This document shows positions 10,670 through 19,405 of a stretch of DNA of 64,000 bases, one piece after another (position 1 is the first letter of the stretch; every line of letters begins with the position of its first letter). The stretch is from the NCBI RefSeq assembly GCF_900114495.1, contig NZ_FOZI01000003.1:620001-684000 (forward strand). The letters run 5' to 3'. The notes under the pieces were generated by a model. It worked only from the letters and a program-made list of their open reading frames with translations, had not been told where the DNA came from and searched no databases. The DNA is from Dyella sp. OK004 (lineage in GTDB: Bacteria > Pseudomonadota > Gammaproteobacteria > Xanthomonadales > Rhodanobacteraceae). The translations under genes and the position numbers were made by a program.

Positions 10670-11935
10670 ATGAATCGACCGATACTGGCCTGCATGCTCG
10701 TCCTTGCCGCGGCCACCGCCGCCGCGCAATCACCTCCGGCCACGCCAATCGGGGACGGTGCAATCTGGCTGGGCGAATACATTCCTAGCGCCTATCCGGC
10801 GCGCCTGCGTTCCGGCATGCCCTTCAGCGACAGCCAGGATCCGCCTGGGCCGGGCGCGCGCGCTACACAGCCGCTGTCCGCACTGCGGCCTTGGGGTTTT
10901 CTTCGTGGAGGGCAGTTCGTCGGCGTCGGCGCGCCGCTGCGCGGCACGGCCATGGATGCCTACGGCAAAGCGCTTTTGCGCTGTGCCGCGGACAAGCCGG
11001 ACACACGCGCCGCATGCCGCCTTGCGGTCGCTGAAGGCAAGCTTGGATTCCACACACAGGAACTGCGCGACCTGACGTGGTACTGCGGCGCCGGCCGGAT
11101 CGACACGCGCGATGCTACGGCCGCATTCCAGGACAGCGCGGATGGCGTACCTACCGAGGTGCCGGTGCGCGAGCTGTCGCTGGCGGCGACCACCGTCGAC
11201 TGCGGCAAGCTCATCACCTCGGGTTTTTCGGGCGACCCGGCGATTCCCGTCAGCACCTCGACGCATGCCAGCGTCCAAGCCTTCCAGCCGCTGGAAGATC
11301 TGATGCCGGGCAACCAGGTCGCCGCCCTGCGACATCGTCTGTGGCCGACGGTCCGCCAGGCCCTGGTGGACCAGACGCGCGCGCAGCTGGCGGATGCTTT
11401 GGCGCGTGCCGCCTACGAACAGCAATGCAAGCAGCCGGGCTTGTCCGGTCGCGACGTGCAGTTCGCCCCTATCGCCGACCTGTCGAAGGCGCCCCTGGAA
11501 GACTATGCCCGCAGCGGTGCCGACGTCGCCCGGATGTGGCAGCTCGCCCGCGTGGACGACAAGCGGCGGCTGATCTTCGTGAAGCTATGGGCCAATGTGC
11601 TGCTGCCGGGCGTTACCCAGGGCGACTGTCCGGCGACCGTGCGGGCCAACGCGTGGATCATGGATGACGGCACGGAGGGCGGACGCAGGCTGCGCAGTCC
11701 GGCAACCGGCGTCTCCGCACCAAATGCGCTGCTGCATGTCGAGGACGGCGTGTACGTCATCAACCGGCTCGATGGGCATCTCGACCTGGGCATGCCGGAG
11801 AACGACGAAACGCCGGCCCCGCAGCTCTCCATCGAGCAGCTGACGCCGGAAGGCCTGAAGCGTCTGGGCTATCCGGGCTATGGGCCGGATAATCCGCAGC
11901 CCGCTCACGGCCTGCCCGTGGGTTACGCACACTGA
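10670..11935 (+). CDS. Exported protein of unknown function (421 aa)
   Basis: The first 20 residues form a signal peptide (basic MNR, hydrophobic LACMLVLAAATAAA, AQ cleavage site), so the protein is periplasmic or secreted. I do not recognise the family. The mature part has several spaced cysteines (around C103, C116, C139 and C177), which would fit disulfides after export, and a Pro/Gly-rich C-terminus. The gene starts 80 bp after the giant protein gene on the same strand, behind a hairpin that could let some transcription through. It may be an accessory or inhibitor of the giant protein, but that rests on position only. Confidence 0.8.
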   Translation: MNRPILACMLVLAAATAAAQSPPATPIGDGAIWLGEYIPSAYPARLRSGMPFSDSQDPPGPGARATQPLSALRPWGFLRGGQFVGVGAPLRGTAMDAYGKALLRCAADKPDTRAACRLAVAEGKLGFHTQELRDLTWYCGAGRIDTRDATAAFQDSADGVPTEVPVRELSLAATTVDCGKLITSGFSGDPAIPVSTSTHASVQAFQPLEDLMPGNQVAALRHRLWPTVRQALVDQTRAQLADALARAAYEQQCKQPGLSGRDVQFAPIADLSKAPLEDYARSGADVARMWQLARVDDKRRLIFVKLWANVLLPGVTQGDCPATVRANAWIMDDGTEGGRRLRSPATGVSAPNALLHVEDGVYVINRLDGHLDLGMPENDETPAPQLSIEQLTPEGLKRLGYPGYGPDNPQPAHGLPVGYAH

Positions 11936-11972
11936 TCTGGCACACCGACTCAATCAGGAATCTTGCTTGCCC

Positions 11973-12674
11973 ATGCTCCGATCGAACCCTCTGTCCATCG
12001 CCACCTCGTTATGGGTGGCCTTCGCGCTCCACCTATTGCTCGCAACACTGCCGGTGGCCGCCGCCGAAGCGCCTGCCGGCATCGCCTGCGCGCGTGCGGG
12101 CCAGGGCGTGGAAGCATCGATCTGCGAGCATCCCGAATTGCTGGAAGCGGACAAGCGTATCGCCGTCGCCTTCGGCCACCTGCGCGCGGCCTTCCAGGGC
12201 GAGGACGCCGCCAGCTTCGTCGCCGGCCAGAAGCTCTGGCTGATCGAGCGCAACAACTGCACCAATGCCAAGGCGACGGGCGAGTTTCCGGATGTCAGCA
12301 GTTGCCTCGCCAACCGCATGGAGGAAAGGGCCAACCTGCTCGAGCACCTGGCCCCCACCCACGAAGCGTTGATGACCACTGTCGCGAGCTATCGCTTCGT
12401 CGAGCCGGCGTACGTCGACCAGTTCGCCGCGTCTTACGAAGGACACAAGGTCAAGGCCGTCGGCTCCCTGCTACTGGATGCTTGCGACAACCGCCATACG
12501 GCGTCGCTCGATGGCCACATTCAACACAAGGGCGCCAGCCTGCCGGTGCGTTTCGCCGTGCTGGAGCCGGTGCAGGTCGAGGCGCTTTGCCACCAGAAGC
12601 CCTTCGCGTGGTGGACGGGCACGATCCAGCTGGAGCACGGCAGGCCGTACTTACTCATCTCCGAAAGTCGATGA
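11973..12674 (+). CDS. LprI/DUF1311-type lysozyme-inhibitor-like exported protein
   Basis: ATG 11973 is chosen because it opens a clear signal peptide (SNPLSIATSLWVAFALHLLL...AAA); the frame remains open upstream to 11880 but without a plausible signal. Mature residues about 30-110 show the LprI N-terminal (DUF1311) pattern CA..G..VE..IC..PEL...D..IA...LRAAF...FV.GQK.WL.ERN.C, with paired cysteines. Family members include the lysozyme inhibitor LprI of Mycobacterium. The C-terminal half is unassigned. Lying next to a giant protein with a lysozyme-like domain, it could protect the producer's own wall; that role is inferred. Confidence 0.8.
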   Translation: MLRSNPLSIATSLWVAFALHLLLATLPVAAAEAPAGIACARAGQGVEASICEHPELLEADKRIAVAFGHLRAAFQGEDAASFVAGQKLWLIERNNCTNAKATGEFPDVSSCLANRMEERANLLEHLAPTHEALMTTVASYRFVEPAYVDQFAASYEGHKVKAVGSLLLDACDNRHTASLDGHIQHKGASLPVRFAVLEPVQVEALCHQKPFAWWTGTIQLEHGRPYLLISESR

Positions 12675-12699
12675 AACAATCGCAGAGGCAATCGACCTT

Positions 12700-13308
12700 A
12701 TGGAAAGACGAGACCACAGTACGAGGTCGAAACTGCGAAAGACGTCCTTGCTGAAAGTGGCCCCGCTCGCATGCGCACTGATGGTCCATCCGGGGCTGCA
12801 CGCGCAGACGTACTTCGGGAATCGCATCGAGGGCACGCTTTGCCAGGCCGGCGAAACCGTCATGTTTTCCTGCAATTCAGCGCAAAAGAAGATCGCTGTA
12901 TGCGCCCGTGCAAACAGTGACTCTCCGTTTGGCGAACTACGCTATCGCTTTGGTAGCGACGACCGGATAGAACTTGAGTTTCCCAAGCACCCTGCCCCTC
13001 TCGCTTCCTATGCTTCGGGAAATCGGTTGGGTGACGGCTTTCGCGGAATGCTCAGTTATCTGCATTTGCGCAATGGTGACACCACCTATTCGGTCTACTT
13101 CGAGGCCGTCGCCCCCACCTACAGCGGTGAGGATGCCCACGAAACGAGCGGTGTCATCGTCGAAAGCAAGGGAAAGATCGTGGCCAGACGGATATGCGAC
13201 CGCAGTGGGCGCACCCACTCCGGCATGCTGGACGATCCGAAATTCCTGGGCGTGGCACTGCCGCCCGACACGCAAGGACTCAGCGGTTTTCCCAACTATC
13301 ACCCGTAA
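12700..13308 (+). CDS. Exported hypothetical protein (202 aa)
   Basis: ATG 12700 (MERRDHSTRSKLRK...) is chosen because it gives a basic N-region, a hydrophobic stretch LLKVAPLACALMV and an HAQ cleavage site. The reading frame extends upstream but overlaps the preceding gene in a non-signal context. The mature protein is rich in beta-type sequence and contains C-x(8-12)-C pairs (TLCQAGETVMFSC). Family unknown. It resembles small periplasmic proteins found next to LprI-like genes, and it is probably cotranscribed with the gene 25 bp upstream. Confidence 0.72.
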   Translation: MERRDHSTRSKLRKTSLLKVAPLACALMVHPGLHAQTYFGNRIEGTLCQAGETVMFSCNSAQKKIAVCARANSDSPFGELRYRFGSDDRIELEFPKHPAPLASYASGNRLGDGFRGMLSYLHLRNGDTTYSVYFEAVAPTYSGEDAHETSGVIVESKGKIVARRICDRSGRTHSGMLDDPKFLGVALPPDTQGLSGFPNYHP

Positions 13309-13326
13309 GGAGTGTCGCGTGCCGCC

Positions 13327-13641
13327 CTACGACTCCGGCGGCACGATCATCACGCCATGCAGCCCTTCCCGCTGCGCGAGTCCCGGACCGAACTGCATCA
13401 CGTGCCCGTCCTTCATCACCACCGTGTAATCGGTGTGTGTGACGGACAGGCGCGAGCGATGCCGGGCCAGGTAGGTGTAGACCTCAAAGTCACCGACGGT
13501 GCGGACGGCATCGGGACGTCCAAGTGTGGCGATAACCTGTTCCCGGCTACTGCCCGGATCGAGTGTGGTGATTTTCTGGCCGGTGGTGTGACAGCCGGCC
13601 AAGGCGACCGCCAGTACGGCCGCTCCCATGATGCGCTTCAT
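13327..13641 (-). CDS. Small BamE/SmpA-like lipoprotein
   Basis: ATG at 13641 gives MKRIMGAAVLAVALAGC, a classic lipobox (LAGC), so the protein is a lipid-anchored envelope lipoprotein of 104 aa. The mature part has the SmpA/OmlA (BamE-like) layout: KITTLDPGSSREQVIATLGRPDAV... followed by a short beta region (VYTYLARHRS...YTVVMKDGHV). It is convergent with the preceding exported-protein gene and divergent from the TolC-like operon. The fold is shared by many small envelope lipoproteins, so a role in the Bam complex is not implied. Confidence 0.8.
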   Translation of the reverse strand: MKRIMGAAVLAVALAGCHTTGQKITTLDPGSSREQVIATLGRPDAVRTVGDFEVYTYLARHRSRLSVTHTDYTVVMKDGHVMQFGPGLAQREGLHGVMIVPPES

Positions 13642-13928
13642 GACTCCCCCTGAGACTGGCGAACGATACGCCGAGCGCTGGCGAACAGTCCTGATGGTAG
13701 CGCAAACATGTGACGTCCAGACCCTCCAAGCCGGACGCAAAAACTTACGCCAGACTTGCCTTCGCCGTCCCTTGGCAGGGTCTGCGGGACGGTGCCAGAA
13801 TGACGTTGCTTCAGGGGGATTTACTGAACCAATGACGATTCAGGGCATCGCGCCTGCGCGCTGTCCGGTTCGTTGTTGCGGCCCATGACGGGTCCGCCTC
13901 TCCCTCGGACACAGCGAAGGGATTTGAG
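13642..13928. promoter_or_regulatory. Divergent intergenic region before the exporter operon
   Basis: These 287 bases separate the BamE-like lipoprotein (-) from the TolC-like gene (+). The region must hold both promoters. I see no convincing -35/-10 pair, sigma-54 motif or long palindrome. Confidence 0.35.
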
Positions 13929-15398
13929 GTGCGACGCGAAGTTACTTACGTCAACGACAGGGATGCGGTCCGGTTCGACCCGCCCCTTCCCGCGCGCGCA
14001 TCACTCTGCTTGCGAGCTGCCCTGGCATGCACATGTCTGTTCGTTGCGATGCCCGCATTGGCGAGCACTGCGGTGAATTCGCTCGGCGAACTTTTCAGCA
14101 TCGCGCACGAAAGCGAGCCGGGCTACAAAGCGGCCAGGGCCAATCTGGATGCTTCGCGCGCACGCACACGGCAGGCGTTCGGCGCCATGCTGCCGCAGGT
14201 TTCCGCAACCGCCAGCACCAATGGCAATCGCCGCCGCTACGAGTCGTTGGATCGCATCACGCGCACCATGCACGACCGTTATCACGGCACCACCGATCAG
14301 CTCAGTCTTACCCAGCCGATCTGGCGTGCGGCGAACGTGGCCAGCCTGCGCCAGGCGCACGAGTCAGCGCAGCAAGCGCAATACCAGCTGGAAGATGCCG
14401 AACAACAGCTTTATCAGAAGCTGGCAACGGCGTGGTTCGACCTGATGGAAGCGCGTGACGCAGTGGAGTTCACCACCGCGCAGCGCGACGCCTTGCATGC
14501 GCAATGGGACATCGCCCGGCGCGGCGCCGAGCTCGGTGCGCAAGGCGAACCGCAGGCCGACGATGCGCGCGCCAAGTACGAAGAAGCCAGCGCCGACGAA
14601 GCCTCGGCCGAACTCGACCTGGCCACCAAGCTCGCGGCGCTCGAGCAATGGGTCGGGCCGGCCGAAGATCTAAAGCAGCCCCATCTCATCGACAACATGG
14701 AATTGCCCAATCTGCTCGGCGACGATCTTGAGCCATGGATGACCATGATCGACACGCATAGCCCCGCCCTGCGCGCCGCCGCTCGTGCGGTGGCGGCGGC
14801 GGATGAGGAAGTGAGCAAGCAGCGCGCCGGTCATCAGCCCACGCTGGACATGGTGGCCAGCTATGGCAACAACGACCAGAACGTCGGCAACTTTCCCGGC
14901 CAGCCGGGCTATCACATCCGCACACTCACCGTCGGGTTACAGCTCAACGTGCCGCTGTATTCGGGCGGCACTCAGTCGGCCAAGGTGGCCGAGGCGATCG
15001 CGCTGCGCGACAAGGCCAGGGACGATCTCGAAGCGGCGCGACGACAAGCCACGGTTGGCGTGAAGACAGCTTTCTTTAGCTGGCGCGCGGGCCTGGCCAA
15101 GGCTCGCGCGTCGAAGATCGCCATCAGCGCCGCCGAGAAAGCACTGGCCGTCGCCGAACGCGGCAGTGCACGTGGTCTGAAGACCGAGGCCGACGTACTG
15201 GCTGCCCGCCAGCAGATCGCCGCATCACGCCGCGACATGCGAAAGGGGCGCTATCAGCAGCTCACGTCGTACATCAAGTTGAAGGCGACCCTCGGCGATC
15301 TGAGCCGGGTCGATATCGACGAGCTCGATCAATGTTTCGTGGCGCAGCTGACGGACATGCCATCCACCGCTGCGTTGCATGACGGGAGTGCGCCATGA
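13929..15398 (+). CDS. TolC-family outer-membrane efflux protein
   Basis: GTG 13929 gives a long N-region and a signal peptide ending near ALAS (about residue 46). The mature 440 residues show the outer-membrane-factor pattern: two repeats of long alpha-helical hairpins (LGELFSIAHESEPGYKAARANLDA..., QLSLTQPIW, DAVEFTTAQRDALHAQWDIA, VGLQLNVPLYSGGTQSAKVAEA). The protein would form the trimeric outer-membrane/periplasmic tunnel of an exporter. Its stop overlaps the next ATG (ATGA), so it is the first gene of the TolC, GAF-HlyD, S2P-HlyD, SecA-like operon. It differs from the NodT-type lipoprotein factors elsewhere in the window, which have a lipobox and serve RND pumps. Confidence 0.92.
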   Translation: MRREVTYVNDRDAVRFDPPLPARASLCLRAALACTCLFVAMPALASTAVNSLGELFSIAHESEPGYKAARANLDASRARTRQAFGAMLPQVSATASTNGNRRRYESLDRITRTMHDRYHGTTDQLSLTQPIWRAANVASLRQAHESAQQAQYQLEDAEQQLYQKLATAWFDLMEARDAVEFTTAQRDALHAQWDIARRGAELGAQGEPQADDARAKYEEASADEASAELDLATKLAALEQWVGPAEDLKQPHLIDNMELPNLLGDDLEPWMTMIDTHSPALRAAARAVAAADEEVSKQRAGHQPTLDMVASYGNNDQNVGNFPGQPGYHIRTLTVGLQLNVPLYSGGTQSAKVAEAIALRDKARDDLEAARRQATVGVKTAFFSWRAGLAKARASKIAISAAEKALAVAERGSARGLKTEADVLAARQQIAASRRDMRKGRYQQLTSYIKLKATLGDLSRVDIDELDQCFVAQLTDMPSTAALHDGSAP

Positions 15399-17245
15399 AC
15401 GCCTTGCCTCGCGCCGGCGACATGACTGCCGACGCCACCACGTTGTTGGCAGGTGCGTGGCAGCGTTTCACCGGCGCGCGCACCTCCGCCGAGTTCTGCG
15501 ACGGCTGGCTGGCCTTGATCCGGGAAAAATTTCCGGACATCGCGCAGGCAGCCATCCTGGTCGAATCGAACGACGGCCAGAGTTTCGTGCCGATTGCTGT
15601 CTGGCCCGCGGCCAACACTGACATGGCACGCATGGGCGGTGCCGCGCAGCGCGCGATGGTGGAACGCCGCGTCATCGTGCAACCGTGTGAAGAACCAGCG
15701 GGCTTGTGGCATGTCGCCACACCCATCGCCGTTCACGAGCGTATCGCGGGCACGGTCGTTATCGAAGCCGCGCTCAGCGAAGGCAGCATGCCAGCGCTGC
15801 TGCGCGAATTGCATTGGGGCAGCGCCTGGCTCAGCAATCTGCTCGGCAAGCGCGAACACGACGATGCGCGCCAGTCGGCCGAGCGTTCGCTGAGCGTGCT
15901 GGAAGCCGTCGCCACGTCGCTGCGGCACGAGCGTTTCCAGCAGGCCTTGTTTGATGTCAGCAACGATCTGCGCCGCCGCTTCGGCGCCTCGCGCGTCGCC
16001 ATCGGGCTGATTCGTGGCGGGCATGTACGGCTCGCGGCGTTGTCGGAAGCAGCGAGCTTCGAGAAATCCTCGCCGCTGGTACAGGCTTACGTTGCCGCCA
16101 TGGGGGAATGCTGCGATCTGGCGCAGACCGTCGACACCACGTTCCCGGTCGACCCGCTGTTGCCGGCCTACCGCGCGCACCTGGCCTTGCTCCAGCGCTC
16201 CGGTGCCAGTCGCGTGATGTCGCTGCCGATATCGCAGCAGGCACGCGCATTGGCGGTCATTACCCTCGAACGCGATCACGGCGAGGCCTGGAGCGAGGAG
16301 GAACGCCGCTGGCTCGATACCTTCGCCGCCCTGCTCGCCCCTGTGGTCGAACAACGCAGCGATGCCGAACGGCATTCGCTGCAGCGCCTGCGTGATGAAA
16401 CCCGCCGAAGCCTTGGTGCCGTCATGGGGCCACGCCATCTGATCTGGAAAGCCTGCAGCCTGCTCGCCGTGCTGGTGCTCGCGCTGCTGGTTTTCCTGCC
16501 GGTCTCCTATCGCGTCTCGGCCAAAACGGTCACCGAGGGCGAACTACAGCGTGTCGCCGCCGCGCCGTTCGAAGGTTTCCTGGCCACCGGATTGGTGCGC
16601 GCCGGTGATGTGGTCACCAAGGGTCAGACCCTGGCCCAACTCGACGACCACGAACTTCGCGTGGAGCGTGCCAAGTGGTCGAGCGAGCGCGATCAGTACG
16701 ACAACAAACTGCGCGAAGCGATGGCCGAGCATGATCTCACCGCGATCCAGGTGGTCAGCGCGCAGCTCAAGGAGGCGCAGGCCCAGCTCGACCTGCTGGA
16801 TGACAAGCTGTCCCGCGTGAACATCGTCGCGCCCTACGATGGCGTGATCGTCAGCGGCGATCTGAGCCAGCAAGTGGGCACGCCGGTAGAAGCGGGCAAG
16901 AAGTTGTTCGAGATTGCCCCGCTGCACAGCTATCGCATCATTCTTCAGGTGGACGAGCGCGATATCGGCCAGGTGCAGGCCGGCCAGCCGGGTGAACTGG
17001 TGATCAGCGGTCTGGCCGGCAAACCCATGCCGTTCACGGTCGCCCGCATCATGCCGGTGGCAACCGCGCAGGATGGCAAGAACTTCTATCGCGTCGAAGC
17101 CAGACTCCCGCATGACTCGCCGCTGCTGCTGCCGGGCATGGAAGGCGTTGGCAAGATCGGCGCGGGTCGACGCAAGCTGGGCTGGGTGTTGCTGCACAGT
17201 CTGTTCGACTGGCTGCGCCTGAGTCTGTGGAACTGGGGCTTGTAA
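15395..17245 (+). CDS. GAF-HlyD fusion: membrane-anchored periplasmic adaptor with cytosolic GAF domain
   Basis: The 616 aa divide in two. Residues about 20-345 are cytosolic and contain a GAF-like domain (about 165-325: FQQALFDVSNDLRRRFGASRVAIG...VMSLPI...ALAVITLE, followed by F..LLAPVV). A transmembrane helix lies at about 348-372. Residues about 375-600 form an HlyD/MFP barrel-sandwich with coiled coil (AAPFEGFLATGLVRAGDVVTKGQ...LDDHELRVER...VNIVAPYDGVIVSGDLSQQVGTPV) and a beta-barrel. The adaptor would bridge the inner membrane to the TolC partner, and the GAF part could sense a small ligand or partner. The start overlaps the tolC-like stop, and the next gene begins 15 bp downstream. Confidence 0.9.
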   Translation: MNALPRAGDMTADATTLLAGAWQRFTGARTSAEFCDGWLALIREKFPDIAQAAILVESNDGQSFVPIAVWPAANTDMARMGGAAQRAMVERRVIVQPCEEPAGLWHVATPIAVHERIAGTVVIEAALSEGSMPALLRELHWGSAWLSNLLGKREHDDARQSAERSLSVLEAVATSLRHERFQQALFDVSNDLRRRFGASRVAIGLIRGGHVRLAALSEAASFEKSSPLVQAYVAAMGECCDLAQTVDTTFPVDPLLPAYRAHLALLQRSGASRVMSLPISQQARALAVITLERDHGEAWSEEERRWLDTFAALLAPVVEQRSDAERHSLQRLRDETRRSLGAVMGPRHLIWKACSLLAVLVLALLVFLPVSYRVSAKTVTEGELQRVAAAPFEGFLATGLVRAGDVVTKGQTLAQLDDHELRVERAKWSSERDQYDNKLREAMAEHDLTAIQVVSAQLKEAQAQLDLLDDKLSRVNIVAPYDGVIVSGDLSQQVGTPVEAGKKLFEIAPLHSYRIILQVDERDIGQVQAGQPGELVISGLAGKPMPFTVARIMPVATAQDGKNFYRVEARLPHDSPLLLPGMEGVGKIGAGRRKLGWVLLHSLFDWLRLSLWNWGL

Positions 17246-17260
17246 GGATGAAGACCCGGT

Positions 17261-19405
17261 ATGTCGCGTAGCCCGTTCAGCCCGTCCTGGCACAGCGTGG
17301 CGTCATTGCGGCCGCGACTGATGCCTTACGCGGTAGTGCAACGCGTAGTGTTTCGCGGCAAGCCCTGGTACGTGGTGCAGGATCAGACCGGCGGCCGCGT
17401 CTATCGCCTGTCCACGGCCGCCTACGCGCTGATCGCGGGCATGGACGGACACCAGACCGTGCAAGCCCTGTGGGAGCGCGCCAATACCTCCGACTCGCGC
17501 GATGCCTGCACGCAACCCGAAGTGGTGGATCTGCTGGTCCAGCTGCATGCGGCCGACCTGCTGCAGACCGATGTCGCGCCGGACTCGGGCGATGCGCTGG
17601 ATCGTCATCGCCGCAAGCGCTCGGAAACCCTCCGGCAGTGGCTGCTCAATCCCATGAGCCTGAAGCTGCCGCTGTACAACCCCGACCGCCTGCTCACGCG
17701 ACTGTCGCCGTACGTGAATTGGTGTTTCGGCACGATCGGCGCTCTGCTCTGGCTAATCGTCATGCTGCCCGCGTTGGCGCTGGCCGCGCAGCACTGGAGC
17801 GAACTGACCCACAATCTTTCCGACCGCGTGCTGTCGGCCAGCAACCTAATGGTGATGCTGGCCGTCTATCCGGTCGTCAAGCTACTGCACGAATTAGGGC
17901 ACGGCTTTGCGGTGAAACGCTGGGGTGGTGCGGTGCGCGAGCTGGGGTTGATGTTCTTGATTTTTGCGCCCGTGCCTTATGTCGAAGCTTCTTCTTCGGC
18001 GGCCTTTCCTTCCAAATACAAACGCGCCCTGGTGGCGGCCGCCGGCATGCTGGTGGAGTTGTTCCTGGCGGCGCTTGCGCTCTATGTATGGCTGCTCGCT
18101 GAGCCCGGTGTGGTACGCGGCGTGGCGTTCAACGTGATGGTGATCGGTGGCGTTTCCACCTTGCTGGTCAACGGCAATCCGCTGCTGCGCTATGACGGTT
18201 ACTACATCCTGTCCGACCTGATCGAGATGCCCAATCTCGCGCAGCGCGGGCAGGCGTGGTGGGCCTGGCTCATCGATCGCTACGCCTTCGGTTCCACCGA
18301 TGCGGTCAAGCCTGACGAGTCGCCGGCCGAACAACGCTGGCTGTTTTTCTATACGCCGCTGGCCTGGTGCTATCGCACCTTTGTGACGCTCTCGGTGATC
18401 TTTCTGGTCGCCGGCAAGTTTTTCATCGTGGGCGTGATCATGGCCTGCTGGAGCGCTTTCAGCCTGTTCGTGATGCCCTGGCGCAAAGGCTGGAAGCATC
18501 TTCGCCAAAGCGCAGCGCTGCACCGCTGCCGCGAGCAGGCGATACGCCGTACGGCGATCGCGATCGGGCTGGTCGCGGCCTTGTTGCTGTTCGTCCCCCT
18601 GCCCTTGCGCACCCATGCCGAAGGCGTGGTGTGGTTGCCTGACCACGCCATGCTGCACGCTAGGGAGAATGGCTTTTTCAATCACTGGCTCAGTGCGCCC
18701 GAGCAGGCGATACACCACGGCGACCCCCTGTACCTGCTGGACAATCCGCAACTGCAGGCCGAGCTAGCCGTGGATCAGGCCAAGCTCGAACAGGCGCAAG
18801 CGCGCTACGACGCCGAACAATTCACTGACCCGGTGAAGGCCGGGGTATCTGGCCGGCAGTTGCAGGAAGCGCGCGAAGTGGTCGAGCGTGCGCAGACGCG
18901 CGCGGCGCGTCTCGCCGGGCAGGCTGAAACCGACGGCCATCTCATTGTGGCCACCGCGCAGGACATGCCCGGCCGCTACTACAAGAAGGGCGATCTGCTC
19001 GGCTACGTGCTCGCGCGCGACGAGCTAATGGTGCGGGTCGTGGTGCAGCAGGACGATATCGATCTCGTCCACCAACGCCTCCATGGTGTATCGCTACGGC
19101 TGGCCGATTCACTCGGGAATGTCTACGCATCCCACGTCGTACGCAGCTTTCCCGGCGCGGTCGATGAGCTGCCGACGGCAGCGCTCGGCCTCAACGGTGG
19201 CGGCACCATCCCCACCAATCCCAACGATACCAACGGCGTGAAAGCGCTGCAGCGCGTCTTCGTACTCGACCTGGCGTTGCCCCGCGATACGTCGCCATCG
19301 TTCGGCGAGCGTGTGCATGTACGCTTTGAACACGGCAGCGAACCGCTCGCCTTCCAGATGTTGCGTCGCTTGCGCCAAGTGTTTCTGAGTCACTTCAGTG
19401 TCTGA
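17261..19405 (+). CDS. PqqD-like / M50 site-2 protease / HlyD fusion membrane protein
   Basis: 714 aa. Residues about 25-110 resemble PqqD peptide-recognition domains (YVVQDQTGGRVYRLSTAAYALIAGMDGHQTVQALWE). Residues about 150-450 are a polytopic M50 (site-2 protease) core with zinc motif HELGH (210-214) and the distal motif NPLLRYDG (306-313), both intact. After the last helix (about 425-445) comes an HlyD-type barrel-sandwich and helical hairpin (about 450-700). It is probably an inner-membrane component that binds cargo and either cuts it or contributes a second adaptor arm. Its end overlaps the start of the SecA-like gene by 8 nt, indicating coupled translation. Whether the protease is active on the cargo is unknown. 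Confidence 0.9.
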   Translation: MSRSPFSPSWHSVASLRPRLMPYAVVQRVVFRGKPWYVVQDQTGGRVYRLSTAAYALIAGMDGHQTVQALWERANTSDSRDACTQPEVVDLLVQLHAADLLQTDVAPDSGDALDRHRRKRSETLRQWLLNPMSLKLPLYNPDRLLTRLSPYVNWCFGTIGALLWLIVMLPALALAAQHWSELTHNLSDRVLSASNLMVMLAVYPVVKLLHELGHGFAVKRWGGAVRELGLMFLIFAPVPYVEASSSAAFPSKYKRALVAAAGMLVELFLAALALYVWLLAEPGVVRGVAFNVMVIGGVSTLLVNGNPLLRYDGYYILSDLIEMPNLAQRGQAWWAWLIDRYAFGSTDAVKPDESPAEQRWLFFYTPLAWCYRTFVTLSVIFLVAGKFFIVGVIMACWSAFSLFVMPWRKGWKHLRQSAALHRCREQAIRRTAIAIGLVAALLLFVPLPLRTHAEGVVWLPDHAMLHARENGFFNHWLSAPEQAIHHGDPLYLLDNPQLQAELAVDQAKLEQAQARYDAEQFTDPVKAGVSGRQLQEAREVVERAQTRAARLAGQAETDGHLIVATAQDMPGRYYKKGDLLGYVLARDELMVRVVVQQDDIDLVHQRLHGVSLRLADSLGNVYASHVVRSFPGAVDELPTAALGLNGGGTIPTNPNDTNGVKALQRVFVLDLALPRDTSPSFGERVHVRFEHGSEPLAFQMLRRLRQVFLSHFSV

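Noticed and set aside
8886-10763. 625-codon - strand frame over the last repeats
   Set aside because: Antisense shadow of the cadherin-like array; its apparent repeats only reflect the + strand repeats.
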